From: Paraburkholderia phenazinium
GTDB lineage: Bacteria > Pseudomonadota > Gammaproteobacteria > Burkholderiales > Burkholderiaceae
Assembly (NCBI RefSeq): GCF_900100735.1
Contig: NZ_FNCJ01000005.1
Coordinates: 124,001 to 188,000 of the forward strand
DNA: 64,000 bases
Reading direction: 5' to 3'
This document shows, piece after piece, positions 44,870 to 55,071 of this stretch. Every line of letters starts with the position of its first letter. Within the stretch, counting starts at the first letter, position 1. The translations under genes were made by a program, and so were the position numbers. The notes below the pieces were generated by a model. The model searched no databases, was not told the origin of the DNA, and saw only the letters and a list, made by a program, of their open reading frames with translations.

Positions 44870-44911
44870 GCGAAGCGGCCGGCGTGTGTTGCCCGCCGGC
44901 AGGTGCTTCGC
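44870..44911 (+). promoter_or_regulatory. Strong hairpin after the Cys-rich leader ORF
   Basis: Outer stem GCGAAGC (44870-44876) with GCTTCGC (44905-44911), inner stem GCCGGCG (44878-44884) with CGCCGGC (44894-44900), small bulges and a 9-base loop. No T-run follows, so it is not a standard terminator by itself. It sits between the leader ORF and the oxidoreductase start at 45028. Confidence 0.55.
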
Positions 44912-45027
44912 CCAACTAGAAGATTTCCAGAATTGCGCCCCACGCGCATCGTCAGACGGCGCCTCCCTAACGTTTCTTAATCACTGATTGGGGAGCGTGG
45001 CCAACTGACCTACCGAGTCGTCCAAAC

Positions 45028-48000
45028 ATGAACGCACCTCAAGTATTCGATCCGCACGGAGCCGCCGCCGCGGTGGCAGCCGACCCTGAAGCGCGCCTGC
45101 GCGAAATCCCCTATAACTACACCTCGTTTTCCGATCGCGAAATCGTGATCCGCCTGCTGGGTAGCGAAGCGTGGGATGCTTTGGCCGAATTGCGTGCCGA
45201 ACGCCGCACTGGCCGCTCGGCACGCATGCTGTACGAAGTGCTCGGCGACATCTGGGTGGTACGCCGCAATCCGTATCTGCAGGACGACCTGCTCGACAAC
45301 CCGAAACGCCGGACTCTGCTGATCGAAGCGCTGCATCACCGTCTCACCGAGATTGACAAGCGCCGTCGCGCCGACCTTACTGAGCACGGCGATGAAGCGG
45401 GTGTAGACCGCGCTGCACGCGTCGAAACGCTGGTCGTTGCCGCGCGCCGTGCCGTGGATGACTTCGCCAGCGAGTTCGACAAGACCGCTGAACTGCGCCG
45501 CCGCGCCAACAAGGTGTTGGGCCGCGTCACGCAGAAAGACAACATCAAGTTCGACGGGCTGTCACGCGTGTCTCACGTGACCGACGCGACCGACTGGCGT
45601 GTCGAGTATCCGTTCGTCGTGCTGACGCCGGACACCGAAGCCGAGATTGCCAGCATGATCAAGGCCTGCTTCGAACTCGGCCTGACCGTGATTCCGCGTG
45701 GGGGCGGCACGGGTTATACAGGCGGCGCAGTGCCGCTGACGCCGTTCTCCGCGGTCATCAACACCGAGAAGCTCGAACAGCTCGGCGCAGTCGAGCTGAC
45801 CGAATTACCGGGCGTGCCGAACAAGGTGGCGACGATTTTCTCGGGTGCCGGTGTTGTCACGCGCCGTGTGACCGAGGCCGCCGAACAGGCCGGCTACGTG
45901 TTCGCGGTCGACCCGACTTCGCTCGACGCTTCCTGTATCGGCGGCAACGTCGCCATGAACGCGGGCGGCAAGAAGGCCGTGTTGTGGGGCACCGCGCTCG
46001 ACAACCTCGCCTGGTGGCGCATGGTTGACCCGGAAGGCAACTGGCTCGAAGTCACGCGTCTTGACCACAACATGGGCAAGATCCATGACATCGCGGTCGC
46101 GCGCTTCGAACTGAAGTGGTTCGACGGCGAATACGCGCCGGGCGAGAAGCTGCTGCGCACCGAGTCGCTCGACATCCAAGGCCGCGTGTTCCGTAAGGAA
46201 GGTCTCGGCAAGGACGTTACGGATAAATTCCTCGCCGGACTGCCCGGCATCCAGAAGGAAGGCTGCGACGGGCTGATCACGTCGGCCCGTTGGGTGTTGC
46301 ACAAGATGCCTGCGCATACGCGCACTGTCTGCCTCGAGTTCTTCGGCCAGGCGCGCGACGCGATTCCGAGCATCGTCGAAATCAAGGACTACCTGTTTGA
46401 AACGTCGAAGCAGGGCGGTGCGATTCTCGCCGGCCTCGAACATCTCGACGAACGCTATCTGCGCGCGGTCGGCTATGCGACCAAGAGCAAGCGCAACGCG
46501 TTTCCGAAGATGGTGCTGATCGGCGACATCGTTGGTGACGATGCGGACGCGGTGGCGCAAGCCACCTCGGAAGTGGTGCGCATGGCTAACGGCAAGAGCG
46601 GCGAAGGCTTCGTCGCCGTGAACGCCGAGGCGCGCAAGCGCTTCTGGCTGGACCGCAGCCGTACCGCCGCGATTGCGAAGCACACCAACGCCTTCAAGAT
46701 CAACGAAGACGTGGTGATTCCGCTTAACCGGATGGGCGAGTACACCGACGGCATCGAACGCATCAACATCGAACTGTCGATCAAGAACAAGCTGCAACTG
46801 CTCGACGCGCTCGAAACGTTCTTCAAGAGTGGCAAGCTGCCGCTCGGCAAGAGCGACGACGCCAACGAGATTCCGAGCGCTGAACTGCTCGAAGACCGCG
46901 TGCAGCACGCGCTCGATCTGCTCAAGCATGTCCGCACCCGCTGGGAATTCCTGCGCGACAAGCTCGACTTGTCCTTGCGCGAAGCCCAGCATTACCTGGT
47001 CGGACTCGGCTACGAAGCGCTCGCGGAGAAGTTCGCCGATCGCGCTGACGCACAGCCTGATGCCACCGTGTTCCATGTCACCCAGGACCGTACGATCCGC
47101 GTGTCGTGGAAGCAGGAAATCCGTGCCGAACTACGCCAGATCTTCAACGGCGGCGAATTCAAGCCGATCCTCGAAGAAGCCCAGGCGATCCACAAGCAGG
47201 TGCTGCGCGGCCGCGTGTTTGTCGCGCTGCACATGCACGCAGGCGACGGCAACGTGCACACGAACCTCCCCGTCAACTCCGACAACTACGAGATGCTGCA
47301 GGACGCCCACACGGCGGTCGCACGCATCATGAAGCTGGCGCGTTCGCTGGACGGCGTGATTTCGGGCGAGCACGGCATCGGCATTACGAAGCTGGAATTC
47401 CTGACCGAGGACGAGATCGGCGAATTCCGTAAGTACAAGCAACGCGTCGATCCGCATGGCCGCTTCAATGCGGGCAAGCTGCTCGAAGGCGCGGACTTGC
47501 GCAACGCCTACACGCCGAGCTTCGGGCTGATGGGCTATGAATCGCTGATCATGCAGCAGTCCGACATCGGCGCCATTTCCGAGTCGATCAAGGACTGCCT
47601 GCGTTGCGGCAAGTGCAAGCCGGTCTGCGCCACGCACGTGCCGCGCGCCAACCTGCTGTACAGCCCGCGCAACAAGATTCTCGCCACTTCGCTGCTGGTC
47701 GAGGCGTTCCTGTACGAGGAGCAGACGCGCCGCGGCGTGTCGATCAAGCACTGGGACGAGTTCAACGACGTCGCCGACCACTGCACGGTCTGTCACAAGT
47801 GCGTGACGCCGTGCCCGGTGAAGATCGACTTCGGCGATGTCACGATGAACATGCGCAATCTGCTGCGCAAGATGGGCAAGAAGAAGTTCAATGCGGGCAA
47901 CGCGGCCGGCATGTTCTTCCTCAACGCCACCAATCCGCAGACGATTAACCTCGCGCGCACCGCAATGATGGGCGTCGGCTACAAGGCGCAGCGCCTCGGC

Positions 48001-49122
48001 AACGACGTGCTGAAGAAGTTCGCAAAGAAGCAGACGGCGCACCCGCCGGCTACCGTCGGCAAGCCGAAGGTGGTGGAGCAGGTGATCCACTTCATGAACA
48101 AGAAGATGCCGGGCAACCTGCCGAAGAAGACGGCGCGCGCGTTGCTGGACATCGAAGACAACAAGATCGTGCCGATCATCCGCAACCCGAAGACCACCAC
48201 GGTGGATACGGAAGCGGTGTTCTATTTCCCGGGTTGCGGCTCCGAGCGTCTGTTCTCGCAGGTGGGTCTCGCGACCCAGGCCATGCTGTGGGAAGCCGGC
48301 GTGCAAACCGTGCTGCCGCCGGGCTACCTGTGCTGCGGCTATCCGCAACGCGGCTCGGGCCAGTTCGACAAGGCCGAGAAGATCGTCACGGATAACCGCG
48401 TGCTGTTCCACCGCGTCGCCAACACGCTTAACTACCTCGACATCAAGACGGTGGTGGTGTCATGCGGCACGTGTTACGACCAGCTCGCCGGTTACGAATT
48501 CGAGAAGATTTTCCCGGGTTGCCGGATCATCGACATTCACGAGTTCCTGCTCGAGAAGGGCATGAAGCTCGACGGCGTGAGCGGCACGCGCTACATGTAT
48601 CACGACCCGTGCCACACGCCGATCAAGACGATGGACCCGGTCAAACTCGTCAATGAGTTGATGGGTTCGGAGAAGGACGGCTACAAGATCGAGAAGAACG
48701 ATCGTTGCTGTGGCGAATCCGGCACACTTGCAGTGACGCGTCCTGATGTTTCGACGCAGGTCCGCTTCCGCAAGGAAGAGGAGATCCGCAAGGGGGCGGC
48801 GAAGCTGCGCGGGATTCCTGTGGTGGCCGAAGCGGGCGCCAGTGGGATCAATCTGGGCAACGCCCCGGCGGATGCGGCAGGTGCCCCGAACGGCTCGCTG
48901 CCCAAGGCTGGCAACGGTTCAGCGTCGAACGGCGCCCCCGACGTGAAGATCCTCACGAGCTGCCCGTCCTGCCTGCAAGGGCTGTCGCGCTACAACGAGG
49001 ACGCCAACATCGAGGCGGACTACATCGTCGTCGAAATGGCGCGCCACGTGCTGGGTGAAGACTGGATGGCGGATTACGTCCAACGTGCCAACAATGGCGG
49101 AATCGAGCGCGTGCTGGTTTAA
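45028..49122 (+). CDS. FAD-linked oxidase / Fe-S oxidoreductase fusion (DUF3683)
   Basis: A 1364-residue cytoplasmic or membrane-associated oxidoreductase. Order: DUF3683-like N-terminus (about 1-185), FAD_binding_4 (about 205-350, [16 protein letters not shown] and [17 protein letters not shown]), FAD-oxidase C-terminal domain (about 400-825, [16 protein letters not shown] and SGEHGIG), two 4Fe-4S motifs ([11 protein letters not shown] near 857 and [12 protein letters not shown] near 918), then a CCG-domain half (about 1065-1340: [45 protein letters not shown]). This joins GlcD-like and GlcF/LldE-like parts and suggests a D-2-hydroxyacid dehydrogenase. The exact substrate is unknown. No clear ribosome site precedes ATG 45028. 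Confidence 0.9.
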   Translation: MNAPQVFDPHGAAAAVAADPEARLREIPYNYTSFSDREIVIRLLGSEAWDALAELRAERRTGRSARMLYEVLGDIWVVRRNPYLQDDLLDNPKRRTLLIEALHHRLTEIDKRRRADLTEHGDEAGVDRAARVETLVVAARRAVDDFASEFDKTAELRRRANKVLGRVTQKDNIKFDGLSRVSHVTDATDWRVEYPFVVLTPDTEAEIASMIKACFELGLTVIPRGGGTGYTGGAVPLTPFSAVINTEKLEQLGAVELTELPGVPNKVATIFSGAGVVTRRVTEAAEQAGYVFAVDPTSLDASCIGGNVAMNAGGKKAVLWGTALDNLAWWRMVDPEGNWLEVTRLDHNMGKIHDIAVARFELKWFDGEYAPGEKLLRTESLDIQGRVFRKEGLGKDVTDKFLAGLPGIQKEGCDGLITSARWVLHKMPAHTRTVCLEFFGQARDAIPSIVEIKDYLFETSKQGGAILAGLEHLDERYLRAVGYATKSKRNAFPKMVLIGDIVGDDADAVAQATSEVVRMANGKSGEGFVAVNAEARKRFWLDRSRTAAIAKHTNAFKINEDVVIPLNRMGEYTDGIERINIELSIKNKLQLLDALETFFKSGKLPLGKSDDANEIPSAELLEDRVQHALDLLKHVRTRWEFLRDKLDLSLREAQHYLVGLGYEALAEKFADRADAQPDATVFHVTQDRTIRVSWKQEIRAELRQIFNGGEFKPILEEAQAIHKQVLRGRVFVALHMHAGDGNVHTNLPVNSDNYEMLQDAHTAVARIMKLARSLDGVISGEHGIGITKLEFLTEDEIGEFRKYKQRVDPHGRFNAGKLLEGADLRNAYTPSFGLMGYESLIMQQSDIGAISESIKDCLRCGKCKPVCATHVPRANLLYSPRNKILATSLLVEAFLYEEQTRRGVSIKHWDEFNDVADHCTVCHKCVTPCPVKIDFGDVTMNMRNLLRKMGKKKFNAGNAAGMFFLNATNPQTINLARTAMMGVGYKAQRLGNDVLKKFAKKQTAHPPATVGKPKVVEQVIHFMNKKMPGNLPKKTARALLDIEDNKIVPIIRNPKTTTVDTEAVFYFPGCGSERLFSQVGLATQAMLWEAGVQTVLPPGYLCCGYPQRGSGQFDKAEKIVTDNRVLFHRVANTLNYLDIKTVVVSCGTCYDQLAGYEFEKIFPGCRIIDIHEFLLEKGMKLDGVSGTRYMYHDPCHTPIKTMDPVKLVNELMGSEKDGYKIEKNDRCCGESGTLAVTRPDVSTQVRFRKEEEIRKGAAKLRGIPVVAEAGASGINLGNAPADAAGAPNGSLPKAGNGSASNGAPDVKILTSCPSCLQGLSRYNEDANIEADYIVVEMARHVLGEDWMADYVQRANNGGIERVLV

Positions 49123-49156
49123 TGGCACGACTGACGGTTTCCGCTTGAGGACGACG

Positions 49157-49585
49157 ATGGACTGTGTATTTTGCCGTGAAGATGGCGGCGACGTGCTGTG
49201 GCAGGACGACTCGCTGCGCGTCGTCCTCGCCGACGAACATGATTACCCGGGCTTTTGCCGGGTGATCTGGAACAAGCACGTTGCCGAGTTCTCGGATCTC
49301 GCCGAGACCGACCGCGACCGCGTGATGCGCGCGGTCTACGCGGTCGAGCGCGCCATGCGGCGCATCCTGCAACCGGTCAAGGTGAACCTGGCGAGCCTCG
49401 GCAACCAGGTGCCGCACGTGCACTGGCATGTGATTCCGCGTTTCTCGAACGACGCCCATTTCCCGCTGCCGATCTGGGCGCCGCGCCAGCGCACGGTGTC
49501 GGAGGCGCTGCTATCGTCGCGCCGCGCGCAGGCTACCTTGCTGCGCGACGCGGTGCGTCACGAAATCGAACAAGCTCTTGGCTGA
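49157..49585 (+). CDS. HIT-family protein
   Basis: 142-residue histidine-triad nucleotide hydrolase. It starts MDCVFCREDGGDVLWQD and carries the catalytic motif HVHWHVIPR (H-x-H-x-H). ATG 49157 has GAGG 6 bases upstream; a longer in-frame reading into the previous gene is not credible. It follows the oxidoreductase by 34 bases and is probably in the same transcript. Physiological substrate unknown. Confidence 0.93.
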   Translation: MDCVFCREDGGDVLWQDDSLRVVLADEHDYPGFCRVIWNKHVAEFSDLAETDRDRVMRAVYAVERAMRRILQPVKVNLASLGNQVPHVHWHVIPRFSNDAHFPLPIWAPRQRTVSEALLSSRRAQATLLRDAVRHEIEQALG

Positions 49586-49592
49586 GCGTCCC

Positions 49593-49630
49593 CGAAGCTG
49601 TCGCTTCGCGCCAAACCCCTCAAGGGGGTT
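49593..49630. repeat. REP-like GC-rich repeat, second copy
   Basis: Two adjacent dyads after the HIT gene stop: CGAAGC-TGTC-GCTTCG (49593-49608) and AACCCC-TCAA-GGGGGTT (49614-49630). Same plan as the element at 1876-1935 though the stems differ in sequence. It ends 15 bases before the DUF971 start. Confidence 0.5.
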
Positions 49631-49645
49631 ACGAATGAGGTCAAC

Positions 49646-50059
49646 ATGAGTGGACTGACTCCCGACACACCGGTGCCGACCGGGGTGGTCGTGCACGCTA
49701 AATCGCGCGTACTCGAACTGCAATACGCAAATGGCGAATCGTTTCGCGTGCCGTTCGAGCTGCTGCGCGTCTATTCGCCTTCGGCGGAAGTACGCGGCCA
49801 CGGGCCGGGGCAGGAGACGCTGCAGACCGGCAAGCGCGAGGTGACGATCACCGCAATCGAGGGCGTGGGCAATTACGCGCTGCAGCCGACCTTCTCGGAC
49901 GGCCACTCCACCGGGCTTTACTCGTGGGATCTGCTGTATGACATCGCCACCCGCCAGGATGAACTCTGGCAGGAGTATCTCGACAAACTTAAAGCGGCCG
50001 GCGTCGACCGCGACGCCCCAATGGTGTCAGCCAGCGCCCCGCACGGTCATTGTCACTGA
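49646..50059 (+). CDS. DUF971 (GBBH-like N-terminal domain) protein
   Basis: 137 residues with one DUF971/GBBH-like fold: VVVHAKSRVLELQYANGESFRVPFELLRVYSPSAEVRGHG, then NYALQPTFSDGHSTGLYSWDLLYDI. Such proteins are linked to Fe-S metabolism and gamma-butyrobetaine hydroxylase N-domains. The C-terminal HGHCH could bind metal. It precedes ubiE by 66 bases, an order I associate with Burkholderia. Function not established. Confidence 0.88.
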   Translation: MSGLTPDTPVPTGVVVHAKSRVLELQYANGESFRVPFELLRVYSPSAEVRGHGPGQETLQTGKREVTITAIEGVGNYALQPTFSDGHSTGLYSWDLLYDIATRQDELWQEYLDKLKAAGVDRDAPMVSASAPHGHCH

Positions 50060-50125
50060 TACGATTCGGCCTGACGCCGCGGTGATGCGGCGCAACATTC
50101 AAGAATACGCGAAAGGACGAACGCG

Positions 50126-50857
50126 ATGAGCAAAACCCACTTCGGCTTTCAGACAGTCGACGAACAGGAAAAAGCGCAGAAGGTGGCAGGCGTGTTCCAC
50201 TCCGTTGCCTCCAACTACGACCTGATGAATGACCTGATGTCGGGCGGGTTGCACCGGGCGTGGAAAATCTTCACGATTGCCCAGGCGAACGTCCGGCCGG
50301 GCTACAAGGTGCTGGATATCGCGGGCGGCACGGGCGACCTCTCCAAGGAATTCGCCAAAAAGGCGGGTCCGACCGGCGAGGTCTGGCATACGGATATCAA
50401 CGAATCGATGCTGCGCGTGGGCCGCGACCGCCTGCTCGACAAGGGCATCATCACCCCAGCCCTATTGTGCGATGCGGAAAAAATTCCCTTTCCGGACAAC
50501 TACTTCGATGTGGTGACGGTGGCTTTCGGGCTGCGCAACATGACCCACAAGGACATCGCGCTGGCGGAAATGCGCCGCGTGCTGAAGCCGGCCGGACGTC
50601 TGCTGGTGCTGGAATTCTCCAAAGTGTGGGATCCGCTTAAAAAAGTCTACGACGTCTATTCGTTCAAGGTGCTGCCGTGGCTCGGCGACCGCTTTGCGAA
50701 GGACGCCGAGAGCTACCGTTACCTGGCGGAATCGATCCGCATGCATCCCGACCAGGAAACTTTAAAAACAATGATGGAACAAGCTGGCCTCGACGGCGTC
50801 AAATATTACAATTTGTCAGCTGGTGTGGTAGCTTTACACGTGGGGACCAAATACTAG
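50126..50857 (+). CDS. ubiE: Ubiquinone/menaquinone C-methyltransferase
   Basis: SAM-dependent C-methylation step of ubiquinone synthesis (DDMQ-forming). 243 residues. Signatures: [30 protein letters not shown] near the start, SAM loop [38 protein letters not shown] and, at the end, GGTKY-like LHVGTKY. AAAGGA about 8 bases upstream supports ATG 50126. It heads a run that includes ubiJ and ubiB. Confidence 0.97.
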   Translation: MSKTHFGFQTVDEQEKAQKVAGVFHSVASNYDLMNDLMSGGLHRAWKIFTIAQANVRPGYKVLDIAGGTGDLSKEFAKKAGPTGEVWHTDINESMLRVGRDRLLDKGIITPALLCDAEKIPFPDNYFDVVTVAFGLRNMTHKDIALAEMRRVLKPAGRLLVLEFSKVWDPLKKVYDVYSFKVLPWLGDRFAKDAESYRYLAESIRMHPDQETLKTMMEQAGLDGVKYYNLSAGVVALHVGTKY

Positions 50858-50894
50858 GGTCCCTAACCCATCGTTTTTAAAGGAAAATTTAATC

Positions 50895-51923
50895 ATGTCC
50901 GATTCGCGTTTGTTATCTGACCGTAAGGTTTCCAGGTCGTTGGCGAGGAGAATCGGGCTGGCGGCCATGGTCGGTCTGATCGCGGTTGCCACCGTCGCCT
51001 CGCTCGACGCAGAGGCAAAACGCATGGGCGGCGGCCGTAGCGTCGGCCGTCAGCAATCCACCACCATGCAGCGGCAAACCACGCCGCCGGTCCAACCTGG
51101 TCAATCTCCGCAGCAATCGGCTCAAGCCGCTCAGGCGCAGCGCGCGGCACCGGCGCCGACCCCGGCCGCCGCGCCTAACCGCTCGCGCTGGTTGGGGCCG
51201 ATCGCCGGTCTGGCCGCGGGTTTGGGTATCGCTGCGCTGCTCTCGCACTTCGGGCTGGGTGAGGCGTTTGCCGGAGCAATGGCCAATATGCTCGTGATCG
51301 CCGCGATCGCGATGCTGGCGATCTGGCTGATCCGCCGCTTCATGAATCGCAAGCGTGATGCGACCGCACCGGCGTATGCGGGTGCGTCGCCGAGCCTGAG
51401 CGCAGGGCCTAACGGCGGGTACTCGCAGGAGCCGAGCTTCACGCAGTCGCCGTCGGCGCAAAGCGGTGCTTACCTTGAACCGCAGCGCAATGCCGCGCTG
51501 GCTACGCCCGCGATGCAGGCGGCGCCCGTAGTGCCGGCTGGCTTCGATTCGGACGCCTTTGTCCGCAACGCCAAGGTGTACTTCGTGCGCCTGCAGGCCG
51601 CCTGGGACGTGGGCAACATCGCCGATATCCGCGAATTCACGACGCCGGAAATGTTCGCCGAAGTGAAGATCGACCTGGATGCGCGCGGTCCGGAGTCCAA
51701 TCTGACCGACGTGGTGCAGTTGAACGCCGAGTTGCTGGGCGTCGAAGACCGCGGCAGCGAGTATCTCGCCAGCGTGCGCTTTTCCGGCCTGATCCGCGAG
51801 ACCTCGGGCGCGCCGGCCGAGCCGTTCATGGAGGTCTGGAACCTCTCGAAGTCGACCCGCGCCGGTGAAGGCTGGTTGCTCGCCGGGATTCAGCAGGTGG
51901 ATGAGGCGGCTCCCGCGCACTAA
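50895..51923 (+). CDS. Tim44-like domain membrane protein
   Basis: 342 residues. N-terminal signal anchor (about 14-35, RRIGLAAMVGLIAVATVASLDAEA), a Q/P/A-rich linker (about 45-95), one or two TM segments (about 97-150, GPIAGLAAGLGIAALLSHFGL; MLVIAAIAMLAIWLIRRFM), and a Tim44-like domain (about 220-340). In beta-proteobacteria it lies in the ubiE-ubiB interval. The function in bacteria is unknown. AAAGGAA about 9 bases upstream supports ATG 50895. The terminator at 51989-52023 follows. Confidence 0.88.
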   Translation: MSDSRLLSDRKVSRSLARRIGLAAMVGLIAVATVASLDAEAKRMGGGRSVGRQQSTTMQRQTTPPVQPGQSPQQSAQAAQAQRAAPAPTPAAAPNRSRWLGPIAGLAAGLGIAALLSHFGLGEAFAGAMANMLVIAAIAMLAIWLIRRFMNRKRDATAPAYAGASPSLSAGPNGGYSQEPSFTQSPSAQSGAYLEPQRNAALATPAMQAAPVVPAGFDSDAFVRNAKVYFVRLQAAWDVGNIADIREFTTPEMFAEVKIDLDARGPESNLTDVVQLNAELLGVEDRGSEYLASVRFSGLIRETSGAPAEPFMEVWNLSKSTRAGEGWLLAGIQQVDEAAPAH

Positions 51924-51988
51924 CGTCAAGCCTTGTGCATAGGCTGAACGGCTGAGTAAGCCGGGAAGCGAACGGACGTTACAATAGG

Positions 51989-52023
51989 AACCCGCACGGG
52001 CACATCGCCCGCGCGGGTTTTTT
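51989..52023 (+). terminator. Rho-independent terminator after the Tim44-like gene
   Basis: AACCCGC and GCGGGTT (51989-51995 with 52013-52019) enclose an inner GGGC-ACATC-GCCC hairpin and are followed by six T (52018-52023). It ends 13 bases before the ubiJ ATG. A TACAAT -10-like box at 51980-51985 would place the ubiJ transcript start at the base of this hairpin. Confidence 0.85.
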
Positions 52024-52036
52024 CTTGCCACTCTCA

Positions 52037-52681
52037 ATGACCCTCGCCGCCAAGCCCTTCGCTGCTGCCGTCAATCATCTGCTCGCCCGCGAATCGTGGG
52101 CACGTGAGCGCCTCGCCCCCTACGCCGGCAAGACCGCCCGGCTATCCTGCCCGCCGGTCGTGCTGATGCTGCTGGTCCAGCCGGACGGTTATCTGGCTGC
52201 GGTCGACGAAACGCAAGCTCAGCAGTTCGACGTCACCATCTCGGTGCCGTCCGACGCATTGCCGGCCTTCGTGCAGGGCGGTCAGGCGGCCGTGATGAAG
52301 CACGTGAAAATCGAAGGCGACGCGGAGTTCGCCACGGCAATCGCGAAGCTCGCCGAGCATCTGCGCTGGGAGCCCGAGGAAGACCTGGCAAGGCTGATCG
52401 GCGATGGTCCGGCGTGGCGGGTGGCAACGGTGGCTCGCTCGGTCGCTGAGCATGCGCGCCGCACCGGCCGCAATTTGCTCGACTCGGTCGCCGAATACCT
52501 GCTCGATGAAAATCCGCAACTGGTGCGCCGCGCCGCGCTCGACGAGTTCAACACCGAACTCGCTCGCGCCCGCGATGCGCTGGCACGCGTCGAAAAGCGC
52601 CTCGAGCGCCTTGAACAGAAGGTCGAAGCCCGCGGCGTCAATGCGCCGGGCGGCGCCGCCACGTCGCGCGGCACGCGCTAG
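52037..52681 (+). CDS. ubiJ: Ubiquinone biosynthesis accessory factor UbiJ (SCP2 domain)
   Basis: 214-residue SCP2-type lipid-binding protein that helps assemble the aerobic ubiquinone complex. It has MTLAAKPFAAAVNHLLARESWARERLAPYAGKTARL at the N-terminus, the SCP2 core KIEGDAEFATAIAKLAEHLRWEPEEDLARLIGD, and a C-terminal coiled coil (about 170-200, RDALARVEKRLERLEQKVE). Position between ubiE and ubiB supports the name. ATG 52037 is used; a TTG at 52025 lies inside the terminator T-run. Confidence 0.92.
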   Translation: MTLAAKPFAAAVNHLLARESWARERLAPYAGKTARLSCPPVVLMLLVQPDGYLAAVDETQAQQFDVTISVPSDALPAFVQGGQAAVMKHVKIEGDAEFATAIAKLAEHLRWEPEEDLARLIGDGPAWRVATVARSVAEHARRTGRNLLDSVAEYLLDENPQLVRRAALDEFNTELARARDALARVEKRLERLEQKVEARGVNAPGGAATSRGTR

Positions 52682-52696
52682 TCATCGGGCTCAACT

Positions 52697-54274
52697 ATGC
52701 GTTTTCTGCGTTTCCTCAAGATTTTCTTTACGGTCATCCGCTTCGGTCTCGATGAGATGATGCTGAGCCGCATCAACGACCGCCGCGTGCGGTTGTTGCT
52801 GCGCATCACCACCATCGGCCGCAAGTTCGACCAGCCGCCAGGCGTGCGGTTGCGTCTCGCGCTAGAAAGCCTCGGGCCGATCTTCGTGAAGTTCGGCCAG
52901 GTCCTGTCTACGCGGCGCGACCTGCTGCCGGTCGATATCGCCAACGAACTCGCCAAGCTGCAGGACCAGGTGCCGCCGTTTCCGTCGGAGGTGGCGATCG
53001 GTCTCGTCGAGAAGTCGCTCGGCGCGCCGGTGGACGTGCTGTTCGACGATTTCGAACGGGTGCCGGTGGCAAGCGCCTCGATTGCGCAGGTGCACTTCGC
53101 GAAGGTCAAGGCCGGCCAGCACGCCGGCAAGGCCGTCGCGGTGAAGGTGCTGCGCCCGAACATGCTGCCCGTGATCGACTCGGACCTCGCGCTGCTGCGC
53201 GATATCGCCGTGTGGGCCGAGCGCCTGTGGGCCGACGGCAAACGCCTGAAGCCGCGCGAGGTGGTGGCCGAATTCGACAAGTATCTGCACGACGAACTCG
53301 ACCTGATGCGCGAGGCTGCCAACGGCAGCCAGTTGCGCCGTAACTTCGCTGGGCTCGATCTGCTGCTGGTGCCGGAAATGTACTGGGAGTTTTGCACGCC
53401 CACCGTGCTGGTGATGGAGCGCATGGTCGGCGTGCCGATCAGCCAGGTGGAGACGTTGCGCGCCGCAGGCGTGGACATTCCGAAGCTGGCCCGCGAAGGC
53501 GTCGAGATCTTCTTTACCCAGGTGTTCCGCGACGGCTTTTTCCACGCCGACATGCACCCCGGCAACATTCAGGTGAGTCTCGATCCCGCGCACTTCGGGC
53601 GCTATATCGCGCTCGACTTCGGCATCATCGGCGCGCTGTCGGACTTCGACAAAAACTACCTCGCGCAGAACTTTCTGGCGTTCTTCAAGCGTGACTACCA
53701 CCGGGTCGCCACGCTGCACCTGGAGTCGGGCTGGGTGCCGCCTACTACGCGGGTTGAGGAACTGGAGAGCGCGATTCGCGCGGTCTGCGAGCCGTACTTC
53801 GACCGCGCTCTAAAGGACATCTCGCTGGGGCAGGTGCTGATGCGCCTGTTTTCCACGTCACGCCGTTTCAACGTCGAGATCCAGCCACAACTCGTACTGC
53901 TGCAGAAGACGATGCTGAACGTCGAAGGGCTTGGGCGTTCGCTCGACCCCGAACTCGACTTGTGGAAGACGGCCAAGCCTTACCTTGAGCGCTGGATGAA
54001 CGAACAGATCGGTCTGCGTGGCTGGTTCGAGCGGCTCAAGATCGAGGCGCCGCAGTGGAGCAAGACGCTGCCGCAATTGCCGCGTCTGATCCATCACGTG
54101 CTGGCCGAGCGTCATGACAGCCAGCGCGGTCCGAGCGACGACACGATCCGGCAGATCCTGCTCGAACAGAAGCGTACCAACCGGTTGCTGCAAGGCTTGC
54201 TGCTATTCGGTATTGCGGTGGGCGTCGGCGCGGTGGTGGCGCGGGCGTGGCTGGCGCTGGCCTATGGTGGTTAG
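52697..54274 (+). CDS. ubiB: Ubiquinone biosynthesis atypical kinase UbiB
   Basis: 525-residue member of the ABC1/ADCK/UbiB family of atypical kinases needed for ubiquinone synthesis. Signatures: KxGQ motif in [19 protein letters not shown], the Ala-rich loop [15 protein letters not shown], the catalytic [11 protein letters not shown] and ALDFGIIG. Two C-terminal TM segments ([23 protein letters not shown]) anchor it. It begins 15 bases after ubiJ and is followed by the TPMT-like gene at 9 bases, so an operon is likely. Confidence 0.96.
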   Translation: MRFLRFLKIFFTVIRFGLDEMMLSRINDRRVRLLLRITTIGRKFDQPPGVRLRLALESLGPIFVKFGQVLSTRRDLLPVDIANELAKLQDQVPPFPSEVAIGLVEKSLGAPVDVLFDDFERVPVASASIAQVHFAKVKAGQHAGKAVAVKVLRPNMLPVIDSDLALLRDIAVWAERLWADGKRLKPREVVAEFDKYLHDELDLMREAANGSQLRRNFAGLDLLLVPEMYWEFCTPTVLVMERMVGVPISQVETLRAAGVDIPKLAREGVEIFFTQVFRDGFFHADMHPGNIQVSLDPAHFGRYIALDFGIIGALSDFDKNYLAQNFLAFFKRDYHRVATLHLESGWVPPTTRVEELESAIRAVCEPYFDRALKDISLGQVLMRLFSTSRRFNVEIQPQLVLLQKTMLNVEGLGRSLDPELDLWKTAKPYLERWMNEQIGLRGWFERLKIEAPQWSKTLPQLPRLIHHVLAERHDSQRGPSDDTIRQILLEQKRTNRLLQGLLLFGIAVGVGAVVARAWLALAYGG

Positions 54275-54283
54275 GGGAGAGAG

Positions 54284-54925
54284 ATGAGTGATCCAACCGA
54301 ACCTGCACAATCCCCGAACGCCATAGGCGCCGACTTCGCCACGCGCGATCCGAATTCGCCGGCCTTCTGGGACGAGCGCTTCGAGCGCGGCTTCATACCT
54401 TGGGACCAGGCCGGCGTGCCCGCGGCGTTTCAAGCCTTTGCGACGCGCCACCCCGATGCAGCCGTGTTGATCCCGGGTTGTGGCAGCGCCTGGGAAGCTC
54501 TGTGGCTTGCCCGCCAGGGGCGTCGCGTGCAGGCGATCGATTTCTCGCCCGCCGCAGTAGCGGCAGCACGCGCCCAACTGGGTGCGCACGCAAACGTGGT
54601 CGATCAAGCCGATTTCTTCGCCTGGCAGCCGCCCTTCACAGCGGGTTGGATGTACGAACGCGCGTTTCTATGTGCGCTCCCGAAAGCCCGCCGCGCCGAC
54701 TACGCGCAACGCATGGCCGCGCTGCTGCCGGCGGGCGCTCTGCTGGCCGGCTTCTTCTTTTTGGGCGACACGCCGAAAGGCCCGCCGTTCGGCATCGAGC
54801 GAGCTGAGCTAGACGCCTTGCTGACCCCGTACTTCGATCTGCTCGAAGACGAGCCGGTCAGCGACTCGATTCCGGTGTTCGCCGGCCGCGAACGCTGGCT
54901 CACCTGGCGGCGCCGGGACCAGTAG
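54284..54925 (+). CDS. TPMT-family SAM-dependent methyltransferase
   Basis: 213 residues resembling thiopurine S-methyltransferase-type proteins. Key parts: FWDERFERGFIPWDQAGVP, SAM loop VLIPGCGSAWEALWLARQG, IDFSPAAVAAARAQLG, YERAFLCALPKARRADYAQRM and the end RERWLTWRRR. Substrate unknown; bacterial members act on tellurite, selenium or other thiol/halide compounds. GGGAGAG about 6 bases upstream supports the start. Confidence 0.9.
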   Translation: MSDPTEPAQSPNAIGADFATRDPNSPAFWDERFERGFIPWDQAGVPAAFQAFATRHPDAAVLIPGCGSAWEALWLARQGRRVQAIDFSPAAVAAARAQLGAHANVVDQADFFAWQPPFTAGWMYERAFLCALPKARRADYAQRMAALLPAGALLAGFFFLGDTPKGPPFGIERAELDALLTPYFDLLEDEPVSDSIPVFAGRERWLTWRRRDQ

Positions 54926-54986
54926 GGACTTGATCCTGCGCCAGACGCCCCCATCTGCGCGAACAGTGGCTGCGCCAGCCGGCCGC

Positions 54987-55026
54987 CCCCGAAAACCGGG
55001 GGTGGCGGATCGTTTGCGGCTATAAT
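54987..55026 (+). promoter_or_regulatory. Hairpin and -10 promoter element before fmdB-like gene
   Basis: A 10-bp stem with one G-U (GCCGCCCCCG with CGGGGGTGGC, about 54981-55006) ends the TPMT gene. TATAAT at 55021-55026 is a perfect -10 box, about 46 bases before the FmdB start. No good -35 is visible. Confidence 0.5.
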
Positions 55027-55071
55027 TCAAGGCTTTGCAAGCGTTTACCAGATTACTGTAGGGAAAAGATC

